Assembly (NCBI GenBank): GCA_947629375.1
Contig: CANRDN010000021.1
Coordinates: 1 to 35,517, forward strand
From: an uncultured Bacilli bacterium
GTDB taxonomy: Bacteria > Bacillota_I > Bacilli_A > RF39 > UBA660
DNA: 35,517 nt
Direction: 5' to 3'
A program made the position numbers and the translations under genes. The notes under the pieces are model-generated. The model was given only the letters and a program-made list of their open reading frames with translations, had not been told where the DNA came from and ran no database searches. Of the stretch, positions 6,642 to 15,846 are shown piece after piece (within the stretch, counting starts at the first letter, position 1; every line of letters begins with the position of its first letter).

Positions 6642-8021
6642 ATGATATTCTCTAGTGTATTATTTATTTACTATTTTTTACCACTTTTATTATTAATTTA
6701 TTTTATTGTTCCAAGTAAATTTAAAAATTTAGTATTACTTATTTTTAGTTTGTTATTTTACTTTTTAGGAGAACCAAAATATATAGTAGTACTTCTATTA
6801 TCGTGTGTATTAAACTATATTTTTGGAAAACTTGTCTACAAAGGTAAGAAGCGTAAGCTTTATTTAGTCTTAGCAATCTTATACAATATTCTTCAACTAG
6901 TATATTTCAAGTATACAGATTTCTTTATAAGTAATGTTAATAACTTCTTTGGTTTAAATATTCCTCTTTTACATATAGTAATGCCGATAGGAATTAGTTT
7001 TTTCACTTTCCAAACGATGGCTTATGTAATAGACGTTTACAATAAAAAGCATAAACCGAGTGATAGTTTAATTAATTTTATGACTTATGTAAGTTTATTT
7101 CCTCAGTTAATAGCAGGACCTATTGTAAGGTATAGTACAGTAGAAGATGAACTTAAAAAAAGAGAACATAACTTTGATAATTTTGGAGAAGGAGCAAAAA
7201 GATTCGTAATAGGTCTTTCTAAGAAAGTGTTACTTGCTAATGTATTGGGTGAATTTGCTGAAAATTTAATAACAGAGACAGTACTATCTTCTTGGCTAAA
7301 ACCAATCTGTTATACTTTCCAAATTTATTTTGACTTTTCAGGTTATAGTGATATGGCAATAGGACTTGGTAGAATGTTTGGTTTCCATTTCCTTGAAAAC
7401 TTTAATTATCCACTTATTGCTAAATCCGTTACTGACTTTTGGAGGCGTTGGCACATTTCACTTTCAAGTTGGTTTAGAGATTATGTATATATTCCTTTAG
7501 GAGGAAATAGGGTAAGTAAAGTAAAATTCTTTAGAAATATTTTAATTGTGTGGTTCCTAACTGGTTTTTGGCACGGTGCGAACTGGAACTTTATCTTATG
7601 GGGATTATATTTTGGAATTATCTTGATAATCGAAAAAGTTTTTCTATCAAAGTTTCTTGAAAAGACTAAAGTATTAAAATATATTTATACTTTAATAATA
7701 GTTATAATAAGCTTTATGATTTTTAGTACCGATTCTTTAGGCGATATCGGAATAAATTTAAAGAATATGTTCTTTTTAAATAATTTGCCACTTTTAAATA
7801 GAGAGACACTTTATTATTTAAGAAATTATCTAGGACTTTTAGTTATTGCTTGTATAAGTGCCACACCTCTTATGAAAGTTTTAGAAACTAAATTAAATAA
7901 AACAAAAGCTAAAAAAGTTATGGATTATGTTGAACCATTTATCTATCTTGGCTTATTAATTTTATCAACAGCGTTCTTAATAGATGAATCATTTAATCCA
8001 TTCTTGTACTTTAGGTTTTAG
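6642..8021 (+). CDS. MBOAT-family O-acyltransferase (AlgI-like)
   Basis: A 459-residue multi-pass membrane acyltransferase that moves acyl (usually acetyl) groups across the membrane onto cell-surface polysaccharide. The family signature is clear: FDFSGYSDMAIG, then DFWRRWHISLSSWFRDY with H271, VYIPLGGNR, and the catalytic-region FLTGFWHGANWNF with H311. About ten or more hydrophobic segments span the protein. The start follows TGAGGTGAG. The next gene, 14 bases on, is a DHHW/AlgJ-like SGNH protein, the usual partner that completes transfer outside the cell; together they form an O-acetylation cassette like AlgI-AlgJ/X. DltB is a relative, but no dltA, C or D is near, so polysaccharide rather than teichoic acid D-alanylation is favoured. 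Confidence 0.9.
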   Translation: MIFSSVLFIYYFLPLLLLIYFIVPSKFKNLVLLIFSLLFYFLGEPKYIVVLLLSCVLNYIFGKLVYKGKKRKLYLVLAILYNILQLVYFKYTDFFISNVNNFFGLNIPLLHIVMPIGISFFTFQTMAYVIDVYNKKHKPSDSLINFMTYVSLFPQLIAGPIVRYSTVEDELKKREHNFDNFGEGAKRFVIGLSKKVLLANVLGEFAENLITETVLSSWLKPICYTFQIYFDFSGYSDMAIGLGRMFGFHFLENFNYPLIAKSVTDFWRRWHISLSSWFRDYVYIPLGGNRVSKVKFFRNILIVWFLTGFWHGANWNFILWGLYFGIILIIEKVFLSKFLEKTKVLKYIYTLIIVIISFMIFSTDSLGDIGINLKNMFFLNNLPLLNRETLYYLRNYLGLLVIACISATPLMKVLETKLNKTKAKKVMDYVEPFIYLGLLILSTAFLIDESFNPFLYFRF

Positions 8022-8034
8022 GGGGAGGTAGCAG

Positions 8035-9096
8035 ATGAAAAATAAAATATTAACTTTTATCTTTATTTTATATATCTTTGGTTTTTCTCTTGCAGGAATT
8101 ATTATGAAAGATAAAAAAATAAGTCTTGAAGAAAGAAGAACTTTAAGTTCTCTACCTGAATACAAAATGGAAAGTGAATATGTTAATAAGCTTGATCAAT
8201 ATTTACTTGAACAGTTTCCTTTAAGAAACACATTTAGAAGTATCAAAGCAAACTTTAATTACTTTGTTTTAAATACATTAGATAACAACCATATCTATCT
8301 AAAAGATAATTATATTTTTAAATCAGAGTATCCGACTAATAAGAATTCAATTGCCAACTTTATTAAAGTAATAAATAAAAATAAAGCAAATTTATTTAAA
8401 GATAATAAAGTCTATATGATGATTGTTCCCGATAAAAATTATTATTTAAAAGATGATTATTTTTTGGAAATTGACTATGACTATCTCTATAAAGAACTAG
8501 ATAGTATCGACGCTACAAAAATAGATATTAGGGATATAATGAAACTTTCTTATTACTATGAGACAGATATCCACTGGAAACAAGAAAAGTTAGATGGTGT
8601 TGTTAAGAAAATGAGTGAAGTTATGAACTTTAAATATGAAAAACAAGACTATCAAGAAAATATTTACAATAAGTTTTATGGTGGTTATTATGGAGAGTCT
8701 GCTATAAATAGAAATCCTGAAAAACTAGTTTACTTAGAAAATGAAGAGCTAAATAATGTTTCTGTTAAGTACTTAGAAAATGATGAGCTAAAGAAAGTCT
8801 ATAATGAAAGTAAGTTAACAGGAATGGATAGTTATGATGTTTACTTGGATGGCGCTAGTTCTTTTATTGAAATAACAAATGATTCAAGTAGTAGTAAGAA
8901 AGAATTAGTTATTTTCAGAGATTCTTTTGGTAGCAGTATTGCACCTTTACTTATTCCTTATTATCACAAAATTACTCTAATAGATACAAGGTATATAACA
9001 AGTGAAAATTATAATCAATTAATTAAATTTACTAACCAGGATGTTTTGTTTCTATACAATACAGTTGTCGTAAATAGTAGTTTTGCTTTAAGATAA
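8035..9096 (+). CDS. DHHW-family (AlgJ/AlgX-like) SGNH-type O-acetylation partner
   Basis: A 353-residue protein anchored by an N-terminal signal/TM (residues about 4-24) with an extracellular catalytic domain. Typical features are EERRTLSSLPEY after the anchor, YYETDIHWK with D178 and H180 forming the DxH pair, and FRDSFGSS with the nucleophile S297. In alginate and similar systems these proteins take the acetyl group presented by the MBOAT protein and place it on the polymer. The ATG follows GGGGGAGGT. It lies 14 bases after the MBOAT gene, so they are co-transcribed. The polymer that is modified is not encoded in this window. Confidence 0.87.
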   Translation: MKNKILTFIFILYIFGFSLAGIIMKDKKISLEERRTLSSLPEYKMESEYVNKLDQYLLEQFPLRNTFRSIKANFNYFVLNTLDNNHIYLKDNYIFKSEYPTNKNSIANFIKVINKNKANLFKDNKVYMMIVPDKNYYLKDDYFLEIDYDYLYKELDSIDATKIDIRDIMKLSYYYETDIHWKQEKLDGVVKKMSEVMNFKYEKQDYQENIYNKFYGGYYGESAINRNPEKLVYLENEELNNVSVKYLENDELKKVYNESKLTGMDSYDVYLDGASSFIEITNDSSSSKKELVIFRDSFGSSIAPLLIPYYHKITLIDTRYITSENYNQLIKFTNQDVLFLYNTVVVNSSFALR

Positions 9097-9104
9097 GAAA
9101 TTTG

Positions 9105-9133
9105 TTGTAAATAAAAATTTTAAGTAATATAAT
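9105..9133 (+). promoter_or_regulatory. Serpin gene promoter
   Basis: TTGTAA (9105-9110), 17-bp spacer and perfect TATAAT (9128-9133), 23 bases before the start codon. Confidence 0.65.
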
Positions 9134-9156
9134 TTTATTGAATAGAGGTGTTTAAA

Positions 9157-10773
9157 ATGGCAAAGAAAAAAGAAGTCAAAGAAGAAGTAGAACAAAAAGA
9201 AGAAGTAGAACAAGTAGTGGAAAAAGAAGTTACAGTTAAAAGAAAAAGTCCTGTTGTTGGAATAATTATTAGTTTTGTTCTTTTAATAGCATTTTCTGTA
9301 ACAGTAGCGTTCGTTATATTAAATAATCCTGGTAGCAAGGAAAGTAAGAGTGATAATAAAAGTAGTGCATATGAGATGACTGGTGCTGGTGTAGAAGACT
9401 TTGATCTATACTTTTTAAAGCAAGATAAGAATAAGAATGTGGTTTACAGTCCACTTTCTATAAAGTATGCTTTATCAATGTTAAATGAAGGAGCAGAAGG
9501 AAATACTAAAACGCAAATTACAAATGTAATTGGTAAATATACGCCAAAGAAATATACAAATAGCAAGAATATGTCTTTTGCTAATGCTCTTTTTGTAAAA
9601 GATTCATTTAGAGATCAAGTATCAGAAAAGTATGTTAATTCTTTAAAAGATAACTATAATGCTGAAGTAATCTATGACTCATTTGAAAGTCCTAAAAAAG
9701 TTAATGACTGGGTTAGTGAAAAGACTTTGAAACTTATCAATAATTTGATTGATAATATTGATTCCAAAGAAAAATATATTCTTATAAATGCTTTAGGAAT
9801 AGATATGGAGTGGAAGAGTAGTTTTGTTCTTGCTAACTGTGAAAATTGTTCTGTTTTTGGTGGATATAATCACGAACAATATCACTGGGCTGGTGGCGAC
9901 CAAGTTGAAAAAGGTACATTTAAAGGTGTAAGTGAAGATATTGCTACAATGGATGTTCTAGCATCTTTAAACAACTATGACATAATAAAAGAAGTTGGCG
10001 AAGATAACATAAGAAAAACAGTTAGAGCAGAGTATATAAAATATTTAAAAGAAAACAACTACAACAATTTAACAACATCACAGATGGAAAAAGAAGCTGA
10101 CGAATATATTGATGCATATATCAAAGAAATTAAAAGTAATTATAAAACTAATGACAAAAGTACAGAGTTTTCATTATATGTCGATGACGATATAAAAGTA
10201 TTTGCTAAAGATTTAAAAGAATATAATAATGTTAACTTACAATATGTAGCAATTATGCCTACAAAAGAAGATTTAGATGAATATGTTTCTAGTTTAGATG
10301 CTAAAGAATTAAATGAGACTTTAGGTAAATTAAAAGAATTAAAGAATGAAAACTTTAAAGAAGGAGTAATTACAAGTATAAAAGGATCTATTCCTAAATT
10401 TAAATTTGATTATAATCTTAACTTACTTGATGAATTAAAATCTTTAGGAATTACTGATGCTTTCGATTCTAATAAAGCTGATTTGTCAGGAATATCTGAA
10501 GAAAAAACATATATTGGTAGTGTTTTACATAAAGCAAATATCGAGTTTACTCAAGAAGGTATTAAAGCATCTGCTGCTACTGAAGTAGGTGGTTATGGAG
10601 CAGGTGGCGAGTTTTCATATAATTATGAAGTTCCTGTTGAAGAAATAGATTTAACATTCGATAATCCATATATGTTCTTAATAAGAGATAAAGAAACTGG
10701 TGAAGTTTGGTTCTTAGGAACTGTCTATGAGCCATCTCTATACAAAAACGAACCAAAACCAACATACTGGTAA
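9157..10773 (+). CDS. Membrane-anchored serpin (serine protease inhibitor)
   Basis: A 538-residue serpin displayed outside the cell. Residues 1-30 are a Lys/Glu-rich cytoplasmic tail, 33-55 a single TM segment. The serpin body starts near residue 75; NVVYSPLSIKYALSMLNEGA (about 95-114) is the classic helix region. The reactive-centre hinge is TQEGIKASAAT (466-475; the P15 glycine is G468), and the C-terminal FDNPYMFLIRDKETG...FLGTVYEP is the family signature. By alignment to the hinge, P1 would be about A482 in GGYGAGGE, which would suit an elastase-like target; this is inferred. A charged helical insertion of about 55 residues (about 280-335) and a CENC motif before it are unusual. The ATG at 9157 follows GAGGTG. 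It is a single-gene unit; protection from host or own proteases is plausible. Confidence 0.9.
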   Translation: MAKKKEVKEEVEQKEEVEQVVEKEVTVKRKSPVVGIIISFVLLIAFSVTVAFVILNNPGSKESKSDNKSSAYEMTGAGVEDFDLYFLKQDKNKNVVYSPLSIKYALSMLNEGAEGNTKTQITNVIGKYTPKKYTNSKNMSFANALFVKDSFRDQVSEKYVNSLKDNYNAEVIYDSFESPKKVNDWVSEKTLKLINNLIDNIDSKEKYILINALGIDMEWKSSFVLANCENCSVFGGYNHEQYHWAGGDQVEKGTFKGVSEDIATMDVLASLNNYDIIKEVGEDNIRKTVRAEYIKYLKENNYNNLTTSQMEKEADEYIDAYIKEIKSNYKTNDKSTEFSLYVDDDIKVFAKDLKEYNNVNLQYVAIMPTKEDLDEYVSSLDAKELNETLGKLKELKNENFKEGVITSIKGSIPKFKFDYNLNLLDELKSLGITDAFDSNKADLSGISEEKTYIGSVLHKANIEFTQEGIKASAATEVGGYGAGGEFSYNYEVPVEEIDLTFDNPYMFLIRDKETGEVWFLGTVYEPSLYKNEPKPTYW

Positions 10774-10801
10774 AAGGAAAAGTTTCGACTTTTCTTTTTT
10801 T
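10774..10801 (+). terminator. Terminator of the serpin gene
   Basis: GAAAAGT-TTCG-ACTTTTC hairpin (UUCG loop), extended by A-T pairs and followed by a T run. Confidence 0.85.
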
Positions 10802-10817
10802 GATGTTCTTAAACATC
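10802..10817. promoter_or_regulatory. Candidate operator dyad (TetR gene)
   Basis: GATGTT-CTTA-AACATC, a perfect 6-bp dyad three bases upstream of the -35 of the TetR gene. Autoregulation by the TetR protein is the natural guess. Confidence 0.3.
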
Positions 10818-10819
10818 TG

Positions 10820-10848
10820 TTGGAAAAATTACAAATGTATTATATAAT
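10820..10848 (+). promoter_or_regulatory. Promoter of the TetR gene
   Basis: TTGGAA, 17-bp spacer, perfect TATAAT at 10843-10848, 17 bases before the start codon. Confidence 0.7.
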
Positions 10849-10865
10849 TTAGATAGAGGTACAAT

Positions 10866-11420
10866 ATGGATAGAAGAGTTAAATATACAAAGAAAGTAAT
10901 AAAAGAAACTTTTATTGAATTATTAGAAGAAAAAGATATCAATAAAATTACAGTTAGTGAATTATGTAGCAAGTGTGATATTAATAGAGCAACTTTTTAT
11001 CGTTACTATCTTGATATCTATGACTTACTTGAAGCGATTAAGCAAGATTTAATCGATGAACTTAAAGAGATGCTTTTAACATATAAGAATTATTCGATAA
11101 GAGATCTAGTTAAAGAATATTTAAAAATTGTTTTACAAAATAAAAATTTGATTAAAATAATATTTGCTAATAGTAAAAATATGTATTTCCTTGATGAGTT
11201 TATCGAGTATTTTTATGAAAATTGTAAATCAAAGTTATTCGATGGAATAGATGATAAAGAGGAAGAGGAAAGAACATTAGCGTCTATTTATGTTGTTAAT
11301 GGCACTTTGGGTATTATAAGTTATTGGGTTCAAAATGATTTTGATGAAGATATAGAAAGCCTTGCAGATACAATTAACAAGATAAGTTATTATGGACTTA
11401 AACAATATAAAAACAACTAA
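10866..11420 (+). CDS. TetR/AcrR-family transcriptional regulator
   Basis: A 184-residue one-component regulator. Residues about 8-55 form the TetR DNA-binding domain: KKVIKETFIELLEEKDINKITVSELC, then the helix-turn-helix DINRATFYRYY. The C-terminal two thirds are helical and would form the ligand-binding dimer domain; the ligand is unknown. A dyad lies directly before its own promoter. It is followed 61 bases on by the DUF368 gene with a possible separate start, so it may control that gene and/or itself. Length and layout are normal for the family. Confidence 0.9.
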   Translation: MDRRVKYTKKVIKETFIELLEEKDINKITVSELCSKCDINRATFYRYYLDIYDLLEAIKQDLIDELKEMLLTYKNYSIRDLVKEYLKIVLQNKNLIKIIFANSKNMYFLDEFIEYFYENCKSKLFDGIDDKEEEERTLASIYVVNGTLGIISYWVQNDFDEDIESLADTINKISYYGLKQYKNN

Positions 11421-11481
11421 ATTACTTTATTAATGGCATAAAGTATGATAATATTACATAGTAAGACTTAAGAGGTGAACA

Positions 11482-12351
11482 ATGGAAAGTATTTTATTGA
11501 TAATAAAAGGATTTTTTATGGGAGTTGCTAATGTAATTCCTGGAGTAAGTGGTGGAACAATTGCTTTAATCCTTGGAATATATGAAAGATTTATTGGAGC
11601 AATAAGTAATCTTTTTAAAGATTTAAAAGAAAATTTAAAGTTTTTAATTCCTATTGCATTAGGAATGGGAATATCTATTGTAACAATGAGTAATGTAGTA
11701 TCTTACTCATATGACAATTTTCCTCTACCAACACTAATGTTCTTTGTAGGACTTGTCTTTGGTGGAATTCCAATGCTTATGAAAAATGTCAAAGAAAAAA
11801 AAGAAAGAAGAAAAGTTAGTAAAGTTAGTAATTATGTTATATTTACTTTAACATTTTTATTAGTTGTCTTTATGGCAAGTTATAAATTTATTTTTAATAT
11901 AAATAGTGAAGTTAGCTTTGCATCTTTAGATGTTACTGGTTACATTCTATTATTTATTGTAGGAGTGGTTGCTGCTGCTACTATGGTAATACCTGGAGTT
12001 AGTGGCTCTTTAGTTCTTATGATTTTAGGTTATTATTACCCAGTTATAAAAGCTATAAAAGGTTTATTTAAAGGAAACTTTGTTCATAATTTTATAATTC
12101 TTGGAGTATTTGGAGTAGGGGTACTTGTAGGAATTGTTTTGATATCAAAACTATTAGAAATGTTATTCAAAAAGTATAAAATAAAAACTTATTATGGCGT
12201 TTTAGGATTCGTTTTTGCGTCAATTGTTGCTATTCCTCTTTCAGCGTGCATCGAGCTTAACTACTTACCAGTTAATATTGAACTTGCAGTAGTAAGTATC
12301 GTTATGTTAATAGCAGGAACACTTATAAGTTACAAATTAGGAGATAAATAA
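11482..12351 (+). CDS. DUF368 membrane protein, PopT-type polyprenyl-phosphate transporter
   Basis: A 289-residue integral membrane protein with about eight hydrophobic segments. It opens with the DUF368 hallmark GFFMGVANVIPGVSGGT and repeats it in inverted-topology style as ATMVIPGVSGSLVLMILG near residue 170, so the protein has two related halves. Published work on this family (PopT) shows that it returns undecaprenyl phosphate from the outer to the inner leaflet for reuse in wall synthesis. The next gene encodes a DedA protein, the other family with this activity (UptA). The start follows AGAGGTG. A terminator with a GAAA loop separates the two, so they may be only partly co-expressed. The family is certain; the transport role is taken from homologues. 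Confidence 0.88.
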   Translation: MESILLIIKGFFMGVANVIPGVSGGTIALILGIYERFIGAISNLFKDLKENLKFLIPIALGMGISIVTMSNVVSYSYDNFPLPTLMFFVGLVFGGIPMLMKNVKEKKERRKVSKVSNYVIFTLTFLLVVFMASYKFIFNINSEVSFASLDVTGYILLFIVGVVAAATMVIPGVSGSLVLMILGYYYPVIKAIKGLFKGNFVHNFIILGVFGVGVLVGIVLISKLLEMLFKKYKIKTYYGVLGFVFASIVAIPLSACIELNYLPVNIELAVVSIVMLIAGTLISYKLGDK

Positions 12352-12371
12352 AGTACGAAAGTACTTTTTTT
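12349..12371 (+). terminator. Terminator after the DUF368 gene
   Basis: AAGTAC-GAAA-GTACTT with a GNRA-type loop, followed by T7. Confidence 0.8.
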
Positions 12372-12403
12372 AATTTTCTTAAATATAATTATTTAGGTGA
12401 CTT

Positions 12404-12991
12404 ATGGATAATTATGTTTTGGAATTAATAAATAATTTTGGCTATTTTGGAATGTTTTTAGGAATGGTTTTAGAAGCTGTTATTATAATTATTCCTAGTG
12501 AGTTGATTTTAGCTACAGGTGGTATTCTAGCATCTCGAGGAATCTTTAATTTTTGGGTTACCTTTATAGTAGGTCTTTTAGGTAGTGTCTTTTGTGCAGT
12601 TATTATCTATCTTATTGGATACATTGGTGGTGAGCCCTTTGTCAAGAAGTACGGAAAGTATTTCTTTATGAAAGAAGAAGATATAAGTAAATCAAATTCC
12701 TGGTATACAAAATATGGTTTGATTGCAGCAGCAGTAGGAAGAAATATTCCGATTATTAGGACACTTATCTCACTTCCTATAGGAATTTCTAGATTATCTT
12801 TTACAAGATTTTTGGTGTACACAACTCTTGGAAGTATACCTTGGACTTTTGTTTTCGTATATTTTGGTTACTCTTTAGGGAACAACTGGACAATACTTAA
12901 AGACTATCTCGATAGATTAAAAATTCCAATAATATTTTTACTTATCGTTTATCTTGTAAGTAAAATATTTCTAAAAAAGAAAAAGGGATAA
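12404..12991 (+). CDS. DedA-family membrane protein (UptA-like)
   Basis: A 195-residue protein of the DedA/VTT family. Hallmarks are the re-entrant helix with PSELILATGG (E is the conserved acid) near residue 30, GxxxG-rich helices at about 45-75, and VGRNIPIIRTLISLPIG near 105-120 with the conserved R of the F/Y-x-R-x-x-P region. About four to five membrane segments and a lysine-rich C-terminus (KKKKG). Some DedA members (UptA) recycle undecaprenyl phosphate; others move other lipids. Its place directly after a DUF368 gene favours the carrier-lipid role. The start follows TAGGTGA. It ends head-to-head with the Nudix gene over a shared hairpin. Confidence 0.87.
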   Translation: MDNYVLELINNFGYFGMFLGMVLEAVIIIIPSELILATGGILASRGIFNFWVTFIVGLLGSVFCAVIIYLIGYIGGEPFVKKYGKYFFMKEEDISKSNSWYTKYGLIAAAVGRNIPIIRTLISLPIGISRLSFTRFLVYTTLGSIPWTFVFVYFGYSLGNNWTILKDYLDRLKIPIIFLLIVYLVSKIFLKKKKG

Positions 12992-13000
12992 AATTATCCC
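12979..13000 (-). terminator. Terminator of the Nudix gene
   Basis: GGGATAA-AA-TTATCCC inverted repeat (12985-13000) spanning the stop codons of both convergent genes. A T-rich tract follows on the minus strand, so it mainly serves the Nudix gene. Confidence 0.65.
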
Positions 13001-13440
13001 ATATAAAACTTATGATTTAAAAAGCAATCGATTGTTTTTTTACTTGGAGAAAAAATATTCTTAGGAAGTTTATCTAAATCGAACCATTCCCATTTTATAA
13101 TTTGATCTGGTTCCATAACTTGTGGTGTTCCTTCAAAATTTTTTGCAATCATTCCCACAGATATATAGTGAGCATATTGATTTTTATCGGTTTGAACACA
13201 GATTACTTCTAATTCTTTTAAAGTAATTCCGGCTTCTTCCATAGCTTCTCTTCTTCCGGCTTCCTCAAATGTTTCTCCATATTCGATATTTCCACCAGGC
13301 ATTGTCCACGTTCCTTCTTCGTGAAGTTCACTGTCTGCTAATTTTTCATCACTGTTTCTTAATCCCAAAAGAAGCTGATTACGATTATTAAATACCATAA
13401 CTCCACAACCTGCTCCAATTGTATTTGGTAATACTGACAT
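12994..13440 (-). CDS. Nudix hydrolase
   Basis: A 148-residue Nudix protein that hydrolyses a nucleoside diphosphate linked to another moiety. The Nudix box is complete: G-x5-E-x7-REAMEEAG, beginning at GGNIEYGETFEEAGRREAM (about residues 50-68). The N-terminal strand GAGCGVMVFNNRNQLLLGLR and TWTMPGG are typical of the ADP-ribose/dGTP-type single-domain members. Length is normal. GGAGG precedes the ATG. It stands alone on the minus strand between two plus-strand groups. The substrate cannot be assigned; house-cleaning of oxidised or modified nucleotides is the default guess. Confidence 0.88.
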   Translation of the reverse strand: MSVLPNTIGAGCGVMVFNNRNQLLLGLRNSDEKLADSELHEEGTWTMPGGNIEYGETFEEAGRREAMEEAGITLKELEVICVQTDKNQYAHYISVGMIAKNFEGTPQVMEPDQIIKWEWFDLDKLPKNIFSPSKKTIDCFLNHKFYMG

Positions 13441-13608
13441 AACTATCCTCCTACAATGATTATAAAAAATTAACGCTTATTTTTCAACTTTAATAGAGTA
13501 ATTTAATAACTTCTTGACATTATTTCCATAGAAAATTTAAATTAATTTTTAATAAAAATATAACACTAAAAGTAAAGAAATATATTCAAAAAATATAGTT
13601 TGATATGT

Positions 13609-13614
13609 TATAAT
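13609..13614 (+). promoter_or_regulatory. Extended -10 of the C11 peptidase operon
   Basis: TGTTATAAT, an extended -10, 25 bases upstream of the start codon; the -35 (TTCAAA-like) is weak. Confidence 0.5.
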
Positions 13615-13638
13615 TATTTTATTATAGTAGGTGAGTTT

Positions 13639-15831
13639 ATGGATAAAGATAATAACGAAGATTTTTATTACAACGTTAAAGAAAAAGATGGAAAAGTTGT
13701 AATTGAAAAAATTAGCAAAAAACACGAGTCTAATGAAGAAGAACCTTTTGCTGAGAAGGAAGAACCTAGTGTTCCTAAACCTAAAGTAGAAGATGACTCT
13801 TGGTACAATATTAAAGAAGAAAATGGTGTTGTATCAATTGAAAAGAAAAGCAAAAAGGTAAAAAATGATGATGAAGAAAATGAGAAAGTGGAAGAGGAGC
13901 CATCAGCAAAAACTTTAGAAGAACAAAGCAATGATTACGATGCACCTGAATTAGTTGAAGAAAACACCTATGTAAAACCTAAGAAGAAGACTTTAACTAG
14001 ATGGATACCTGTAGCTGGAGTCCTTTTGGTTTTAATTGTCTTTTCTTTCGTATTTTTAACATTTACTTCTAAAAGTACTAAAAACGGACCTAAAGAAAGA
14101 ACTTTTATGATTTATATGGTTGGTTCAGACCTTGAGTCAAGTGGTGGTATTGCATCTTTTGACTTAAAAGATTTGACATCATCATCAGTAGATTTGGATT
14201 CTACTAATGTTGTCTTAATCGTAGGTGGTTCTAAAAAATGGCATAACTTTGTTAACGAAGATGAACTTGGAATATATGATTTAACAAGTAGTGGATTTGA
14301 AAAAAGAAAAACGCTTGGTAATAAAAATATGGGAAGCAGTTCTACATTATCTTATTTCTTAGATTACTCATATGAAAATTATCCAGCAGATAAATATGAT
14401 CTATTATTTTGGAATCACGGGTTGGGAGCAGTTGGACTTGAAGCAGATGAATTGTCAGATGACTTTGTCGATATAACAGAACTTGATAAATCTTTTAACA
14501 ATAGTAAATTTAAAGATCAAAAACTTGAAGTAGTTATCTTTAATAACTGCTTAGCAGGTAACATACATTTTGCTAAAGTAATGAGTAAATACGCTGACTA
14601 TATGGTAGCAAGTGAAGAAGTAATGTATGTAGGTCAATTAATAGATAGACTTGATTTCCTTGAAGATATCGATTCAAAAGATAATGGTTACGATATCGGT
14701 TTAGCATACATAGAAAACTCAGATAAATCAATGAATTCTGCTAATAAGTTTACAAGAAGTAATATGGATTCAACACTTTCTATTATCGATTTAAGTAAGG
14801 TATCAAAATTAGATTCTGATTTAAATAAATTCTTTGGTTCAATTAATATAAGCACTAATTTTAAAAATGTTGGATATGCAAGGAAAAAATTATTTACTTA
14901 TGGAGAAAGTGTAGATGCATCATACGATGTTGTCGATTTATATGATTTTATTGATGCTTTAGCTCCTTTATCTAGTGATAGCTCTTTAGCAACTGCTGTC
15001 AAAGATGATTTAAAGTCAGCTGTAAAGTACAACAGTTCATTTAATAATCATTCTAATGGCTTATCTATTTACTTCCCATTCAATGGTTCTTTGGATGTAA
15101 TAGAAACTCACTTATACTTATTTGGTCAATTATGGGATGATAACTATACTAAATTTATTAATGATTTTTATGATATAGCAACAGGAACTAAAAAAGCAAG
15201 AAGGGCACTAAGTGGAAGTAATGTAAACTATTTAAAAAATAAACTATCTTATAAAGGTAAGACTTTGTCAATTAATCTTACTGATGAAGAAAAAGAAGTA
15301 TATCAATATGCAAATGTGTATATTTTCTCTAAAAATACAACAGATGAATCATACAAACTTTTATTAAGAACTGACAATGTTCATCTAGAAAATAATACAC
15401 TTAAGTATAATCATTATGGAATATTAAATATTAATAATACAAACAATGTTTCTTTAATTGAAAAAGATAATCAATATATATTATATGGAGCATTAAATGA
15501 TACTGATGTAATTTCTAATGTAACAATATCTGATAATAAAGTTAATTTAGATAGAGTAACCTTAGATAGTAAAGATAAACCTTCTATGGTTTTGATGGAT
15601 GTAGAAGAAAACGATAAAGTATCATTCTATAATCTAAACTATATAATAACAGAAAATGGAAAAATAAAAGAAGACTGGAAAGAGACAGTTGATAGAGAAA
15701 AAGTAGAATATAATGACGATGAATCTACTGCTAAAATTGATGAAAAGAATTTAAAAGGATATTATGTTTTAGTAGAAATGTTTGATATTAATAACGATGT
15801 ATTCTATAGTGAATTAACACAGATAAAATAA
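13639..15831 (+). CDS. Membrane-anchored C11 (clostripain-family) cysteine protease, copy A
   Basis: A 730-residue surface protease. The cytoplasmic N-terminus (1-117) is very acidic and holds two copies of an 18-residue motif (YN-K-E-xx-G-x-V-x-IEK-x-SKK at 11-28 and 56-73). A single TM segment spans about 122-142. The extracellular C11 domain begins RTFMIYMVGSDLESS; the catalytic pair is H260 in FWNHGLG and C304 in FNNCLAG, the clan CD arrangement. A beta-rich region without known name fills the last 200 residues. C11 enzymes cut after basic residues and often self-process. ATG at 13639 follows TAGGTGAG; an earlier in-frame ATG lies before the promoter. A paralogue follows 15 bases downstream. 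Activity is inferred from the motifs. Confidence 0.88.
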   Translation: MDKDNNEDFYYNVKEKDGKVVIEKISKKHESNEEEPFAEKEEPSVPKPKVEDDSWYNIKEENGVVSIEKKSKKVKNDDEENEKVEEEPSAKTLEEQSNDYDAPELVEENTYVKPKKKTLTRWIPVAGVLLVLIVFSFVFLTFTSKSTKNGPKERTFMIYMVGSDLESSGGIASFDLKDLTSSSVDLDSTNVVLIVGGSKKWHNFVNEDELGIYDLTSSGFEKRKTLGNKNMGSSSTLSYFLDYSYENYPADKYDLLFWNHGLGAVGLEADELSDDFVDITELDKSFNNSKFKDQKLEVVIFNNCLAGNIHFAKVMSKYADYMVASEEVMYVGQLIDRLDFLEDIDSKDNGYDIGLAYIENSDKSMNSANKFTRSNMDSTLSIIDLSKVSKLDSDLNKFFGSINISTNFKNVGYARKKLFTYGESVDASYDVVDLYDFIDALAPLSSDSSLATAVKDDLKSAVKYNSSFNNHSNGLSIYFPFNGSLDVIETHLYLFGQLWDDNYTKFINDFYDIATGTKKARRALSGSNVNYLKNKLSYKGKTLSINLTDEEKEVYQYANVYIFSKNTTDESYKLLLRTDNVHLENNTLKYNHYGILNINNTNNVSLIEKDNQYILYGALNDTDVISNVTISDNKVNLDRVTLDSKDKPSMVLMDVEENDKVSFYNLNYIITENGKIKEDWKETVDREKVEYNDDESTAKIDEKNLKGYYVLVEMFDINNDVFYSELTQIK

Positions 15832-15846
15832 GAAACTGGTGATTTT

